From Gautieria morchelliformis (taxonomy: Eukaryota > Basidiomycota > Agaricomycetes > Gomphales > Gomphaceae): a stretch of DNA of 64,000 nucleotides. The number at the start of each line of letters is the position of its first letter. Within the stretch, counting starts at the first letter, position 1. The notes below the pieces were generated by a model. It worked only from the letters and a program-made list of their open reading frames with translations, was not told the DNA's origin and did no database searches. Below, piece by piece: positions 13,434-22,525 of this stretch. The stretch is taken from contig WHVA01000213.1 in assembly GCA_015179125.1 (NCBI GenBank), positions 1-64,000 of the forward strand, in the 5' to 3' direction. The translations under genes and the position numbers were made by a program.

Positions 13434-13640
13434 AAGGGACATATAAGAGCAACTGAGGCAGATGATCTACGCTCAAACAGTGGACTGGACAAGGGGGATC
13501 CAAAGTTAGATAGAGAACTACATACATGACATGGACATACACAGAGGGGGATCCAATGAGGAAACTCTAGGGAACCCTATCACCAGCTAACTATGACTAA
13601 CTGGGTGGGCTACTCCAATTTCCTGAAGCCTGAATGACAC
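13434..13640 (+). repeat. LTR/leader-like repeat, copy related to 44985-45165
   Basis: Shared ordered landmarks with the segment at 44985-45165: TATAAG(A/G)GCAAC, CTCAA(A/G)C..., AGGGGGATCCAAAG, GAACTA, GACAT(G/A)GACATAC, a second GGGGGATCCAA and AAACTCTA(A/G)GGAACCC, then CTAACTA(T/C)GACTA. The TATA-like start and repeated GGATCCAAAG motif suggest an LTR or 5' leader of an old retroelement, but no coding part is attached. Confidence 0.55.
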
Positions 13641-14046
13641 TGTCAAGATTGGTTTTGGGTGTTTAGTAATGTGTATCAGTGAATCATGGATACATGAACA
13701 TGGCAAATGCCTGAAAGCCTTGTGGGATGAAGGATGTGGTTGGGTGAAGCGAGCTGAACCAGCAAAGATGTGTTAGGTGTAGGGTGATCTATGTAAAGGA
13801 CCCTAATCTACAGTCGAAGTGAATAGCCATTTATCTGGATGATCTAATGTGCAAGGCTGCATGGAGAGGTCGTTTGGGGAGGAACAATCCTTTCATTGGA
13901 GAAGGCTCTCCTGTGGAGGGCTGCACCAAGAGCATGGTGTGACCTTGAAGTACGAAGTAGGAAAGATGAGAAGCAAATACTCCCATGTGAAGTCCCAGTC
14001 CCTTCTAAGAGGTAGTGGCCTAGAAGGTGGTGTTCATGAGAATGAT

Positions 14047-14200
14047 TGTAAGGGCAACTCTCCCGAAGCAGCGAATATCATGTGGGCTGGTAGAGGAGGA
14101 TCCAAAGTCATGAATAAAAGACTATCTACATGACATGAGACTCACCTGGCAAAGGCAGATCCAAAGAAAAAAAGCTGAGGATCCCCACTGGCAGTGTGCT
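14047..14200 (-). mobile_element. LTR fragment of the TGTCAGGGG gypsy family, reversed
   Basis: Beginning TGTAAGGGCAACTCTCCC, this block is the reverse complement of the 3' part of the LTRs at 46016-46419 and 57934-58354. It shares GGAGGATCCAAAG, AATAAAAGACTATCTACATG and CTCACCTGGCA with the 46 kb copy. Only part of an LTR is present; old and isolated. Confidence 0.7.
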
Positions 14201-15699
14201 ACCTGTTAAGTATTGCAAATCCCAGAAGTTGGAACCAGAAAGGACAGCAGCTTCAACTTATATGATGCACCCCCAATGAACTATCATCCTAAGTATTTCG
14301 GATTGGAAGTTGGAAGTCGCAAAGTGTCAAAGTAAGCCAAAGGTCGGAAACTAAGTTGGAAGGCGGAAGGCGGAAAGGCAGAGAGGCAGAGGTCAGAAAG
14401 CAGACGGACCGAGGTCTTGCAATACTTGCTGTGCTAAGAACAGGAGATAGAGTGAAGGGAATCACATATTGAAGGTGATTATCTGATTGCAGAATTGAGA
14501 GCATACATGAGGGGCTTTTACACGAAAAGTGGAGGCAACATGTAATGTTGTACTACTAAGCATGTTCTGAGGAAGCAGAAGTTGTATATGATATACAAGG
14601 TAAGTAACTAATCAGGAACAAAGAACTACAAGGGGGGTACAGGATAGAGTCAAGAACGATAGGCAAAGGAACAAGGGGATGGAAAGCATATTTGACATGA
14701 CAGAACAATGGGACTCAAGAGGGGTCAGACATATTGTCTTGCTGTGCTGTGAGTTGAGTCCGAAAGGTCTGAGTAATAGAGTCGAATGGGGAAAGGATAT
14801 AACAAGGGGCTGGACTATTAGAAGTATTGGAATGTCAGAAACGAGGCGGAACTGAGTGTTGGAAGTCAGAATAGCATGGTTATAACACTACCTTTTTTTA
14901 TTTTTATTTTTATTTACGGACTAAGTCCATGATGGTTGCTACACTGTCTGTACTTAAATGGGTGGGCCTTTCCCCAGTCTCCCTGGGAATCCCATACCCT
15001 CTGCATCCTCGAGGGAGCGGATGCACTGATGATGGGCCCATCGCCACCCGTGGGCCCATCTCCTTGAGCCGTTTACCGCTCCCCTCCTAGTGAGGCAAGT
15101 ACTCTCTCTCTCCGTGTGGGTGTTCATGGACATGGTGGGTCTGGCTTATTAAGTGCTCGGTCGCCGAAGTGAGCTAGCATGACAAGAAAGAGCGCTGCAG
15201 TTGAAGAAGATAAGGTCTGGTGGTGGCTTCATGATGTTGCCATGTTGTGTCGGTACTTGTCGTTGCATGAGCTTGTGATGGTTGGGTTATAAGTGTCGCG
15301 AGGAGAGATTTAGCGGCTATGGACATTTGTTTCACTCGATTTATTTCATGACTTCACATGCATGACTAACGACCCATAATGTCCACTATAATGACTTCTA
15401 TTCACGACTACTCTAATGATCTCCCACTTACTATCCACATTCAATCCCATTTCGAGCACTGCAAGACACATGCATACACACCCGAGCCATCGAGACATGA
15501 GCTGACACCACAAACACAAATTGACACTCACCGAGTTGAGCCAAGCACCAACATACCACTCCTGAGCACCGAACTCCATATCACGAGTTGAGTTGAGGTA
15601 CGAGTACGATTGATGAGCCAAGTACCAGGATGAACTGAGTCGATTCCATCTCACAATCAGGACGCACGATATACATTCTACTCCACACAGTATGTTTCT
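14201..15699. other. Non-coding mosaic, purine-rich tract
   Basis: From about 14300 to 14420 the plus strand is strongly GGAAG/GGCAGA-rich. A TTTTTATTTTTATTTTTATTT tract sits near 14890. No domain is recognised in the short open frames on either strand. Confidence 0.4.
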
Positions 15700-16200
15700 C
15701 CTTTGTTTGTAAAAGTGACTGTGTATTCTTTGTAATATTCCAAATCATTCGGCTGCTTTCTCATTCACCAGTAGCATACATGTATTCTCTATAAAAAGGA
15801 CTGGTCCATCATGTATGTTCCCCAGTTCAATTATCATACGTATTCCTTGTGCATTACCTTACCCACTTGTGAAACACCAACTCTTGAGCTCTACCCTTCT
15901 ATCGTATCCCTCACTCATATCCAGAATAGGAACATCTCTAGTGAGTTGACACTACCGATTCTCCTTACTCCGAATGCTTGGGATTACCCTGTGCCTGTTT
16001 GCGAAAGCTTCTAGATGAGTGCCTTCGCCAACGAAGGGGTCATCTATCTCAGCTAACCCTGTCATCTACCTCAGATAACCCTTCTTCATCACTTCCGACC
16101 ATTTCGCTGAGTGTTGTAAAGGCTTTGCTTCGACTGTAGACTTGGGGTCTATCTATCGTATATCTATCGTATACCCCTTCGTAGTATTAGTAGTAGGCTG
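15700..16200 (+). mobile_element. Diverged LTR related to the 31.5 kb gypsy LTR
   Basis: Landmarks appear in the same order as in the 31522-32549 LTR: the CATGTAT(G/A)TTCCCCAG followed by TTCAATTATCATACG, CCTTCGCC(A/G)..CGAA, ATTTCGCT and GACTGTAGA. The rest has diverged beyond easy alignment. It is best read as an old LTR fossil of the same broad family. Confidence 0.45.
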
Positions 16201-16713
16201 GTACCCTTTGCCAGCTACGTCGTTGATTCGCACAGGGACCTCTTGGTTCGCTGCATCCAGGTGTCTCAGATTCATCGATACCTGCTATTACACCTTAAAA
16301 GAACCAGTTCTGACATGTCATTGTCTCAGTATATCAACTGAAGCTTTCTTTGCAGCTATGGCGTTTGAGTTATGTCACAAGAATGGTGAACGAGCTGGCA
16401 AGAACCCTGCCAGCTGAAATTGCTGGAGCAGGCAGCCCAGACCCTGGGGAGCAGAACGGGCATCCCAGGGAGTATGGGGCCGAAACAAATGATGGGGAGA
16501 ATGCAGCAGGTGAGTCGATCGTTGCACGTTGTCTTCAACACTCCAGACAATTTCTCCAAGTGGTGTAAAGGCTTCGCTTCAACTGTAGACTTGGGGTTCA
16601 TCTATCATATACCCCTTTGTAGGATTAGTAGTAGGCTGGTACTCATGGCCAGCCACGTAGTTGATTTGTACAATGACCTCTTGGTTCGCTGCATCCAGGT
16701 GTCTCAGATTCAG
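16106..16713 (+). repeat. Direct repeat pair (16106-16296 and 16553-16713)
   Basis: Both copies run from TGTAAAGGCTT(T/C)GCTTC through ACTGTAGACTTGGGGT, GTA(T/G)(T/A)ATTAGTAGTAGGCTGGTA and GACCTCTTGGTTCGCTGCATC to GTGTCTCAGATTCA. The spacing is about 450 bp. The intervening 250 bp is unrelated and no gene is recognised in it. It probably records an insertion or a tandem duplication in a repeat. Confidence 0.75.
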
Positions 16714-17197
16714 CTTTCGTTTTATCAGTTTTTTTTTGGGCATTGAAGAGAGAGGTATGGGAAACTGGGATAGCAATGCTGTAGGGTCCAAACGTTTGTT
16801 GGACATAGTGTGCATGGGTGGCACTACATACATGATCTCACATGATGTGATACATCCTGACTCCAATTGAAAGTCTGAGGGAGGGTTCTGTCAACACACC
16901 CTGTCCTGTGAAGGTTTTTTTCTTTCATATCCTATGTTGGCTTTCCCTCCATGCTCTTATTTTATCCCGAACATGTTCCCATTTTCTTTCTTACAGTACG
17001 ATTTGTTGCTCGTGTCTTATCCCCATGGGTCTCCACCAGCAAGGGGGCCACTGACCATAATTAGTCTGGCAGTTACCTATTACAGTGATGGAGAGATGTA
17101 TTTCCCCACCCGTTACTAGGTTCGGCGCAAGCCTTGAAGCTCCGACTTCATCTCCAGAGAGGCCTGTACCAAGATGCCACGCTAGGGGGACTGTCTC
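16714..17197. other. Interval before the LTR-like unit, no gene recognised
   Basis: Only short open frames are present. A T-run lies at 16730-16737 and a second T-rich stretch near 16914-16925. The last 100 bp (CTAGGGGGACTGTCTC) could be the tail of a coding region joined to the LTR-like repeat at 17198, but I do not recognise it. Confidence 0.35.
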
Positions 17198-18130
17198 TGT
17201 AAATAACCTGTCTATGTACATTAGTTATTACATAATCCCAGTGGACCCCTTAGGGACCCACTGTATAGTTTATGCATGAAGGGGTCGCATCACCTCTCAA
17301 GTCGAGACTCCTCGACTTGTTCAGCTTGACTGACCAATGGTTGAGCTTCGTCGATGCCAGGGAATGCCTGACACCGCAGAGCACCAGCCTGCGGTTGTCC
17401 ATCATGGGTCCATATCCTGTGGGAGGCCGAGCTGGCTCCGACATCCCGCTTGCCGAGATCGCACAATGGCTGGCCCGCTACACAGGCATCACTCGCGAAC
17501 GGGTGGCTCGCATTGAACATTATGTTCAACGCAGTCTCACCGGCGTGGCATTCAGTGCCGCCGCACGGGAGGGCCAACAAAAGGTCCTTGAGACCAGCCA
17601 TGTGAGGGCCGTGGTGCCACTACCGCTCACTCATGCTCAGCTTGATCAAGAGCTTGCGAGCATCTGGCCTCCTCCCCAGGCTGATGACCCGGCCATCGAG
17701 GCCATGTTTCGCAAGGACACCGGCCTTGCCAACCAAGCGGAAGCCCCTGCCAGTGGTGAGGTAGAACCACCACACCCAACCACCCCCGTGGACACGGAGG
17801 TGTTCCCAGCGGAGTCGCATGCTCCACCGGCCCCATACGATGACGACATCATCGTATCGGAACCACTAGAGGATGCCATCATGGATGACCTCTATGAGTC
17901 CTAAATTTATCTATAGTTGTCTAAAGAGGGGGAGGGTGTAAATAACCTGTCTATGTACATTAGTCATTACATAATCACAGTGGGCCCCTTAGGGACCCAC
18001 TGTATTCCCATGCCAGCGGTTCCCATCGCATCCTATTTCCACCTGTCACTACGTAGCATTCAGAATACCACACTTGGTCAAGTTCTGTCGTGCCCTTGTG
18101 ATACAAGGTACTAATATCGACATCTTTACA
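17198..18130 (+). mobile_element. Small LTR-like unit: direct repeats around one ORF
   Basis: TGTAAATAACCTGTCTATGT starts a 70 bp block at 17198-17267 that is repeated with a few changes at 17937-18006; both contain CCCCTTAGGGACCCACTGTAT. The second copy follows a purine run AAAGAGGGGGAGGG (17923-17936), as a polypurine tract precedes a 3' LTR. The right-hand repeat probably continues as an LTR to about 18130. No reverse transcriptase, integrase or protease is present between the repeats, so this is a remnant or a non-autonomous unit. Confidence 0.55.
17272..17904 (+). CDS. Uncharacterised 210-codon ORF, possible gag-like or captured protein
   Basis: A clean uninterrupted frame runs from an ATG just inside the left 70 bp repeat to a stop 19 bp before the purine tract. 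The first two thirds look like a folded helical protein (IPLAEIAQWLARYTG, ERVARIEHYVQRSL). The last third is Pro/Ala-rich and turns strongly acidic (YDDDIIVSEPLEDAIMDD). There is no zinc knuckle, no DSGA protease motif and no polymerase motif. GC content is higher than in the AT-rich transposon that follows. Its position between LTR-like repeats suggests it belongs to a non-autonomous retroelement, as a gag relative or cargo, but I do not recognise the family. Confidence 0.5.
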   Translation: MHEGVASPLKSRLLDLFSLTDQWLSFVDARECLTPQSTSLRLSIMGPYPVGGRAGSDIPLAEIAQWLARYTGITRERVARIEHYVQRSLTGVAFSAAAREGQQKVLETSHVRAVVPLPLTHAQLDQELASIWPPPQADDPAIEAMFRKDTGLANQAEAPASGEVEPPHPTTPVDTEVFPAESHAPPAPYDDDIIVSEPLEDAIMDDLYES

Positions 18131-18400
18131 GTCTCCTCACAGTGCTGCATCGGCCACAACACCTCTCGCGTCAAGGTTTCTTTAGATTATCGAAGCAGAG
18201 ATGTATTCTAACAACTTGTCCTGTGTGAATAGCTAAGAATCAATTTGTTTATGTCGTGATGTATGTGCCTTCTGGGACCAGTGACAAATGGCTTGTGAGG
18301 CATGTAGTTGAAGAAGTCACTCAAGAATAATTTAAAAAAAAATTATAAAAATGACCTCTAGTATGTTTTAAAGTCATCCCATTAATTAATTTGCTGCTCA
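18131..18400. other. Short interval without recognised features
   Basis: An A-run lies near 18333-18341 and composition becomes AT-richer toward the copia remnant. Nothing else is recognised. Confidence 0.4.
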
Positions 18401-18992
18401 GTGTCCGGTGGTGGAAGCACCAGGCACTTTTCCAGACAACGGTATTGACAGTCCGTTACATCACGTGACTAGGCATGCTCACGCTTTACAGCAAAAATGG
18501 ACATCGACATATGCTGTGGAGATTTCCTGCTATTAAATGCAGGAGTTCGGAGGAAGAAGTAAGTAAGTTTCTACTGTATGTGACTAGCTACTTACCTGGG
18601 TTTGGAGGAAGAAGTAAGGTTCTACCTCCGAAGTCAGGCTACTGTACAGCGTGACATCTGACTAAGCCATTGATCGTGTCATGTGACAATATTGCTGCAA
18701 CACACACCCCTGACATGGACAATCTGTCCTAGAAAAGGCCCATGGCTTGGCGATGCCACTCCACTGACTCATGGGGCAAGGCTTTTGTTAATAGGTCCAC
18801 CGGCATGTCCTTTATAGGTACATAATTCACTTGGATGACCTTCTGCGCAACTTTCTCCCGCAGCCAGAAATACCCTAGGTCGAGATGCTTCATTTTCCCA
18901 TGATGCTCCAGATTGTTGGCAACAGAGCGAGTGGACTGGTTATCAATATAGAGGTGAGATGGTTTATTGACCGTTGAGCTGAGCTCATCCAA
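18401..18992 (-). mobile_element. Ty1/copia remnant, 3' end of RNase H and start of LTR
   Basis: On the minus strand 18992-18729 encodes the end of a copia RNase H domain (SHLYIDNQSTRSVANN, HLDLGYFWLREKV, KDMPVDLLTKAL). About 27 bp beyond it, an LTR seems to start with TGTTGCAGCAATATTGTCAC at 18702 and run toward lower coordinates; its end is unclear. The element continues on the far side of the transposon at 28987, where the preceding part of RNase H is found. It is a broken fossil lacking its reverse transcriptase. Confidence 0.8.
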
Positions 18993-18995
18993 TAA

Positions 18996-19638
18996 GGAGG
19001 ATGTTTATAAATGTCATATATATGTATATATAGCTTAGCTAATCTATATTTCATAAAATATATCACAATTGAGACAGTTGCCAGCACCTGTAAGACATGC
19101 TTAATCCTAGCCCTACAGTTCTTTCTCACAGTCTGCAGCTCCCCCAGGAAAGGGTGTATACCCCATTGTCTAAACATCAATAGTTACATATCTTTGTACT
19201 ATACATGCATATTATTTTAAACATACCTTCTAATCAGATCTCTCAACCACATATAATAATATAGTACAGGTATTGTCCATACTTGCTTCTATATTCTGTG
19301 ATTGTACATCTAACAGGTTTCATATATACTTCTAACATGTACTCATATGGTCCATACTTGCCTCTACATTCTATCATCATACATGTAGCAAGCTTCATAT
19401 ATACTTTTAATATATAGTCATCCAACTCCTATCTGAAATTGCTCTGTTATCTCAATACACACCATGCTTTAGCACATACAACCATATTTTTAAAATATCA
19501 GAACATTCAAAAAAATTTAGGCTATCCACAATATACAAGTTGCTCAAAATGATGGACTATGAATTTGGTTAGGGTTGATATTTTAAAAGATATCTAATAT
19601 ATCCTAAAAGAATGTACATTGCAATGTGAACATCCTCC
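18996..19638 (+). mobile_element. Left 643 bp TIR-bounded end element (MITE-like)
   Basis: It starts GGAGGATGTTTATAAATGTC and ends GTGAACATCCTCC. Internally it has a tandem duplication of about 75 bp, each unit starting GTCCATACTTGC(T/C)TCTA. The same sequence is found at 28341-28986 in direct orientation and at 29301-29946 inverted. No coding potential is convincing. Its right-hand flank TAG does not match its left-hand flank TAA, so it does not look like an independent insertion here; it behaves as the end of the larger element. Confidence 0.85.
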
Positions 19639-21017
19639 TAGTAGCACCTACCCTCCTTCTTTTGATGTCTAATGTAGTTCTCTATGCATTGTGTTGGATC
19701 AAAATCTTCCTCCCTTACCCAAGTGGGATCTTCATAGTTTTTCCATTGAACTAAGTATTCTCTCTTCTTTCCTTTTGTCTTATGATCAAGTATTTTGTTC
19801 ACTTCATATGTATCTTCAATATCTTGATCAGATTCATCTGTATCTGCACCTGCTAACAATCGTGCTTGATACTTAGACATTTTCTTTGCATCTTCTGTAA
19901 TACCCTTTAGAGTTGAGATTCTCAGTGACTCAAAGTCAAGGGTATCAGTTGATGGATAGCCAAAATGTCTCTCCATCCATGACATATGATTAGGTTGTGC
20001 TTGGAGCTCTCCTAATTTAACAAACCGTTTGATATTAAGTAGCAAGCATGCTAATCTAAACTGCAAAGAGAATATCTTAGGATTTGATGTTTGGACAGGC
20101 TTCTGATTATTTAACTTCTTAAATGTTATTCCTAACTCTCCAAAGAAGCTTTCTATCTTTGATCTGAAAGTACCAAATCTTTCATTGTAGCACTTCTCCA
20201 TATCTGATAGTTCAGCATTCTTCTGCTTCCGAATTGGATGGCAGAAATTCATGTCTTTCAATCTACCTTGCTTTACTACTTGTTTCACAAATAGCGTATA
20301 GCCTCCATCAAGAGCCATATGATCCGCCTTATCCATCTTATCTCTTAAGTTCATTTCTGCGAACATTGCTCCATCAGAGTGGTTACATGGCAATCAATCA
20401 GAAACAAACACAGCCATCTCATGAGGATCAGTAATTACTTGAGTTCTCATTCCAGAATGCCTTAGTTTATGTGGCCATTGCACTTTAGATGATCTCCCTA
20501 TTTCTGTTCCTCTTGTGTCATGACCATCAAGGAATAAAGTTATTGTGTTGAATACTTTTTCCTTATTATTATCCTTTGCAGATAATATTCTAATCCTTAT
20601 GTTGGAAAACATATGAGCCAACAAATCAATGACTTTGTCATTTAAGTCATTATTAAGATCCTTTTCATGTCTAAAAAAACTCTGATGGATCGCATGAAAA
20701 GTACTCCCAGGTATAAATCTGTTCATATCATCAAATGTACAACCTTCAAGCAGATGATAGATTATTAATAGTCCCTTCTCTACATTTCAATATGGACCTG
20801 GGTGGTGCTTGAATGGAAACAACACTACTAGGAAGAAGAACACTGGTATTGGTCCAAGTTTCTCTAATACTCTTTTTTTGATGAGATCTATTTCAGAAAC
20901 AGGTTTTAGTCCTGTTTGATTAAATTTAGTTGGCTTCAACAAAGGCCATTTTTCATCAAGAAACCCCCAATGTTCATTCATCAACATTTGATATTCTTCA
21001 AGGAGTGACTCATTCAT
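19638..21017 (-). pseudogene. DDE transposase (Harbinger/DDE_Tnp_4-like) with C-terminal chromodomain
   Basis: One minus-strand frame of about 459 codons, with a start at 21017 and a stop whose last base is the end of the left repeat. Two in-frame TGA codons interrupt it, at 20787-20789 and 20394-20396. The catalytic triad can be proposed as Asp in LFLDGHDTRG, Asp in MALDGGYTLF and Glu in FRSKIESFFGEL, with the order and spacing of DDE_Tnp_4 transposases. The last 65 or so residues form a chromodomain: TYEVNKILDH, KKREYLVQWKNYED, TWVREEDF, with Tyr, Trp and Tyr at positions expected for a methyl-lysine cage. A DDE transposase cuts and rejoins the element ends; the chromodomain would tether it to methylated histone H3, by analogy with chromovirus integrases. 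Both stops are TGA, compatible with CGA or TGG having mutated. The missing residue identity is not known. Confidence 0.82.
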
Positions 21018-21412
21018 TATAAAGGAAAGTTCTCAGCTATAATGATGAGTCAGAAAAAAGAGTGTTGTATATTTTAGTTCGTTGATAAGCTGACGACTGT
21101 ATATATTTCGATTTTATATTGCATTCACTATTCAACTCTCTAAATAAAACCATAAATAACAAAAAGAGAATATAGAACTTTACTGGAATTATATTCTCAA
21201 CTACTGGTCTATATTACCTTCCACAATAAGTGATGACATATACACTAACAGATAGAGATAAATCAATGATACCAAAACTTTGTAGTTAGCAAGCATGATC
21301 ATAATAATAATATTTCTGATGATATGTAATTTAAACAAGAGTGCTAGCAATGACAAGGACCTAGTTGACAATTGAATTATAAAACCAGATTAGTGTCTAA
21401 TATGAGTCAGTA

Positions 21413-21661
21413 TTGAAAATTGATTCTGTGAAATTGGAATTGGGTCTAGTAGCCATGGAAGCCCAGATTGTCAAGCTCTCTAAAAGGATTGACAGAATCA
21501 CAGAATGGATAGAAGAAAAAGATGAGATAATATCAAATCTCAAACAGATATCTGAGGAACAACGTAGAGAGATTATAGAATTAAGAGAGCAGATTAAAAA
21601 TAATAAGCATGTAGGATTGCGAATTAGAAAGATTGCTGGATATTGTATGTTTTATGATTAA
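21413..21661 (+). CDS. Small coiled-coil ORF, transposon cargo
   Basis: An 82-residue frame with heptad-like spacing of hydrophobic residues over most of its length (LVAMEAQIVKLSKRIDRI, EKDEIISNLKQISEEQRREI), which predicts a coiled coil and perhaps dimerisation. It precedes the larger cargo ORF by about 60 bp on the same strand, so both may be expressed together. The function is unknown; an accessory DNA-binding or assembly protein of the transposon is one guess. Confidence 0.5.
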   Translation: MKIDSVKLELGLVAMEAQIVKLSKRIDRITEWIEEKDEIISNLKQISEEQRREIIELREQIKNNKHVGLRIRKIAGYCMFYD

Positions 21662-22525
21662 CAAGATAATTGCTATAGTCTAGAAGATATGGGTCTTTAT
21701 AGATCAAACACCTTGCAAGTTGTCTACAGTGTACCGTAAAAAGAAAGACCTGGTATCATATGAGATCGTAGATTATCAAATAAATTTTATGACAAAACAA
21801 CACAACAAACCAGAACCAATAAATTTAACAACAGTTCATGCTCAAAAGGAATCTCAGCTTACTCAAGAAGACCTAAGCAGTAGAAACATTAAATTTGATA
21901 TCAAAAATATCACAGAAAATTGTAGGGTATATCATTCAGCAGATAATTACTTTGAGTTAGCAGACATGGATGTATTTATGGATGGAGAAGAAATATCCCC
22001 TTTAATAGCATATGATGAAGAGGATGATCTAGTATCATATGAGGTCAATGATAATAATCCAATAAATCTGCTGACAGAACAACCAGATAAATCACATCAT
22101 GCTAGATATATCAAAAGAATCACACCAATTTGTAGAATACATGATTCAGAAGGTAATTACTATGAGTTAGTAGACATGGATGTATATATGGATGGAAAAG
22201 AAGTATCCATTTTAACAGTATATCTTAGATGTAATTATCTGGTATCATATCAGGTAATCAATGATAAGAATCAAATAAACCTCCTGACAAAACAAGATAA
22301 GAATCGTACAAAGGATAGTTCAGTACATAATTCTCCTCAAATGAGTAAAACTAGATCAAAACCAGATAAGAAACCAAAGCAATCTACTCCTGATGAGATC
22401 TCAATATTTGATACTCTTGATGAGAAAGGATATATTGATACTCGATCGTTATTTGAGATTGATGATGAGATACGCAAGCAGAATAGATTAGCTTCCAATA
22501 ATGAGAGATCAATGTTAGATATGGC

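Noticed and set aside
16350-16746. Frame with GSMGPKQMMGRMQQ resembling the C-terminus of a signal recognition particle protein
   Set aside because: The resemblance is limited to Met/Gly-rich residues, sits between two repeat copies and has no further exon.
18996-19638. 62-codon minus-strand frame shared by the MITE-like copies as a gene
   Set aside because: It is open in the two direct copies but short, ends inside the terminal repeat and has no recognisable domain; near-identity of the copies alone explains the shared frame.
20394-20789. Reassignment of TGA to tryptophan in the transposase
   Set aside because: Host genes here use TGA as stop (the sirtuin ends in TGA), so mutation is the simpler explanation.
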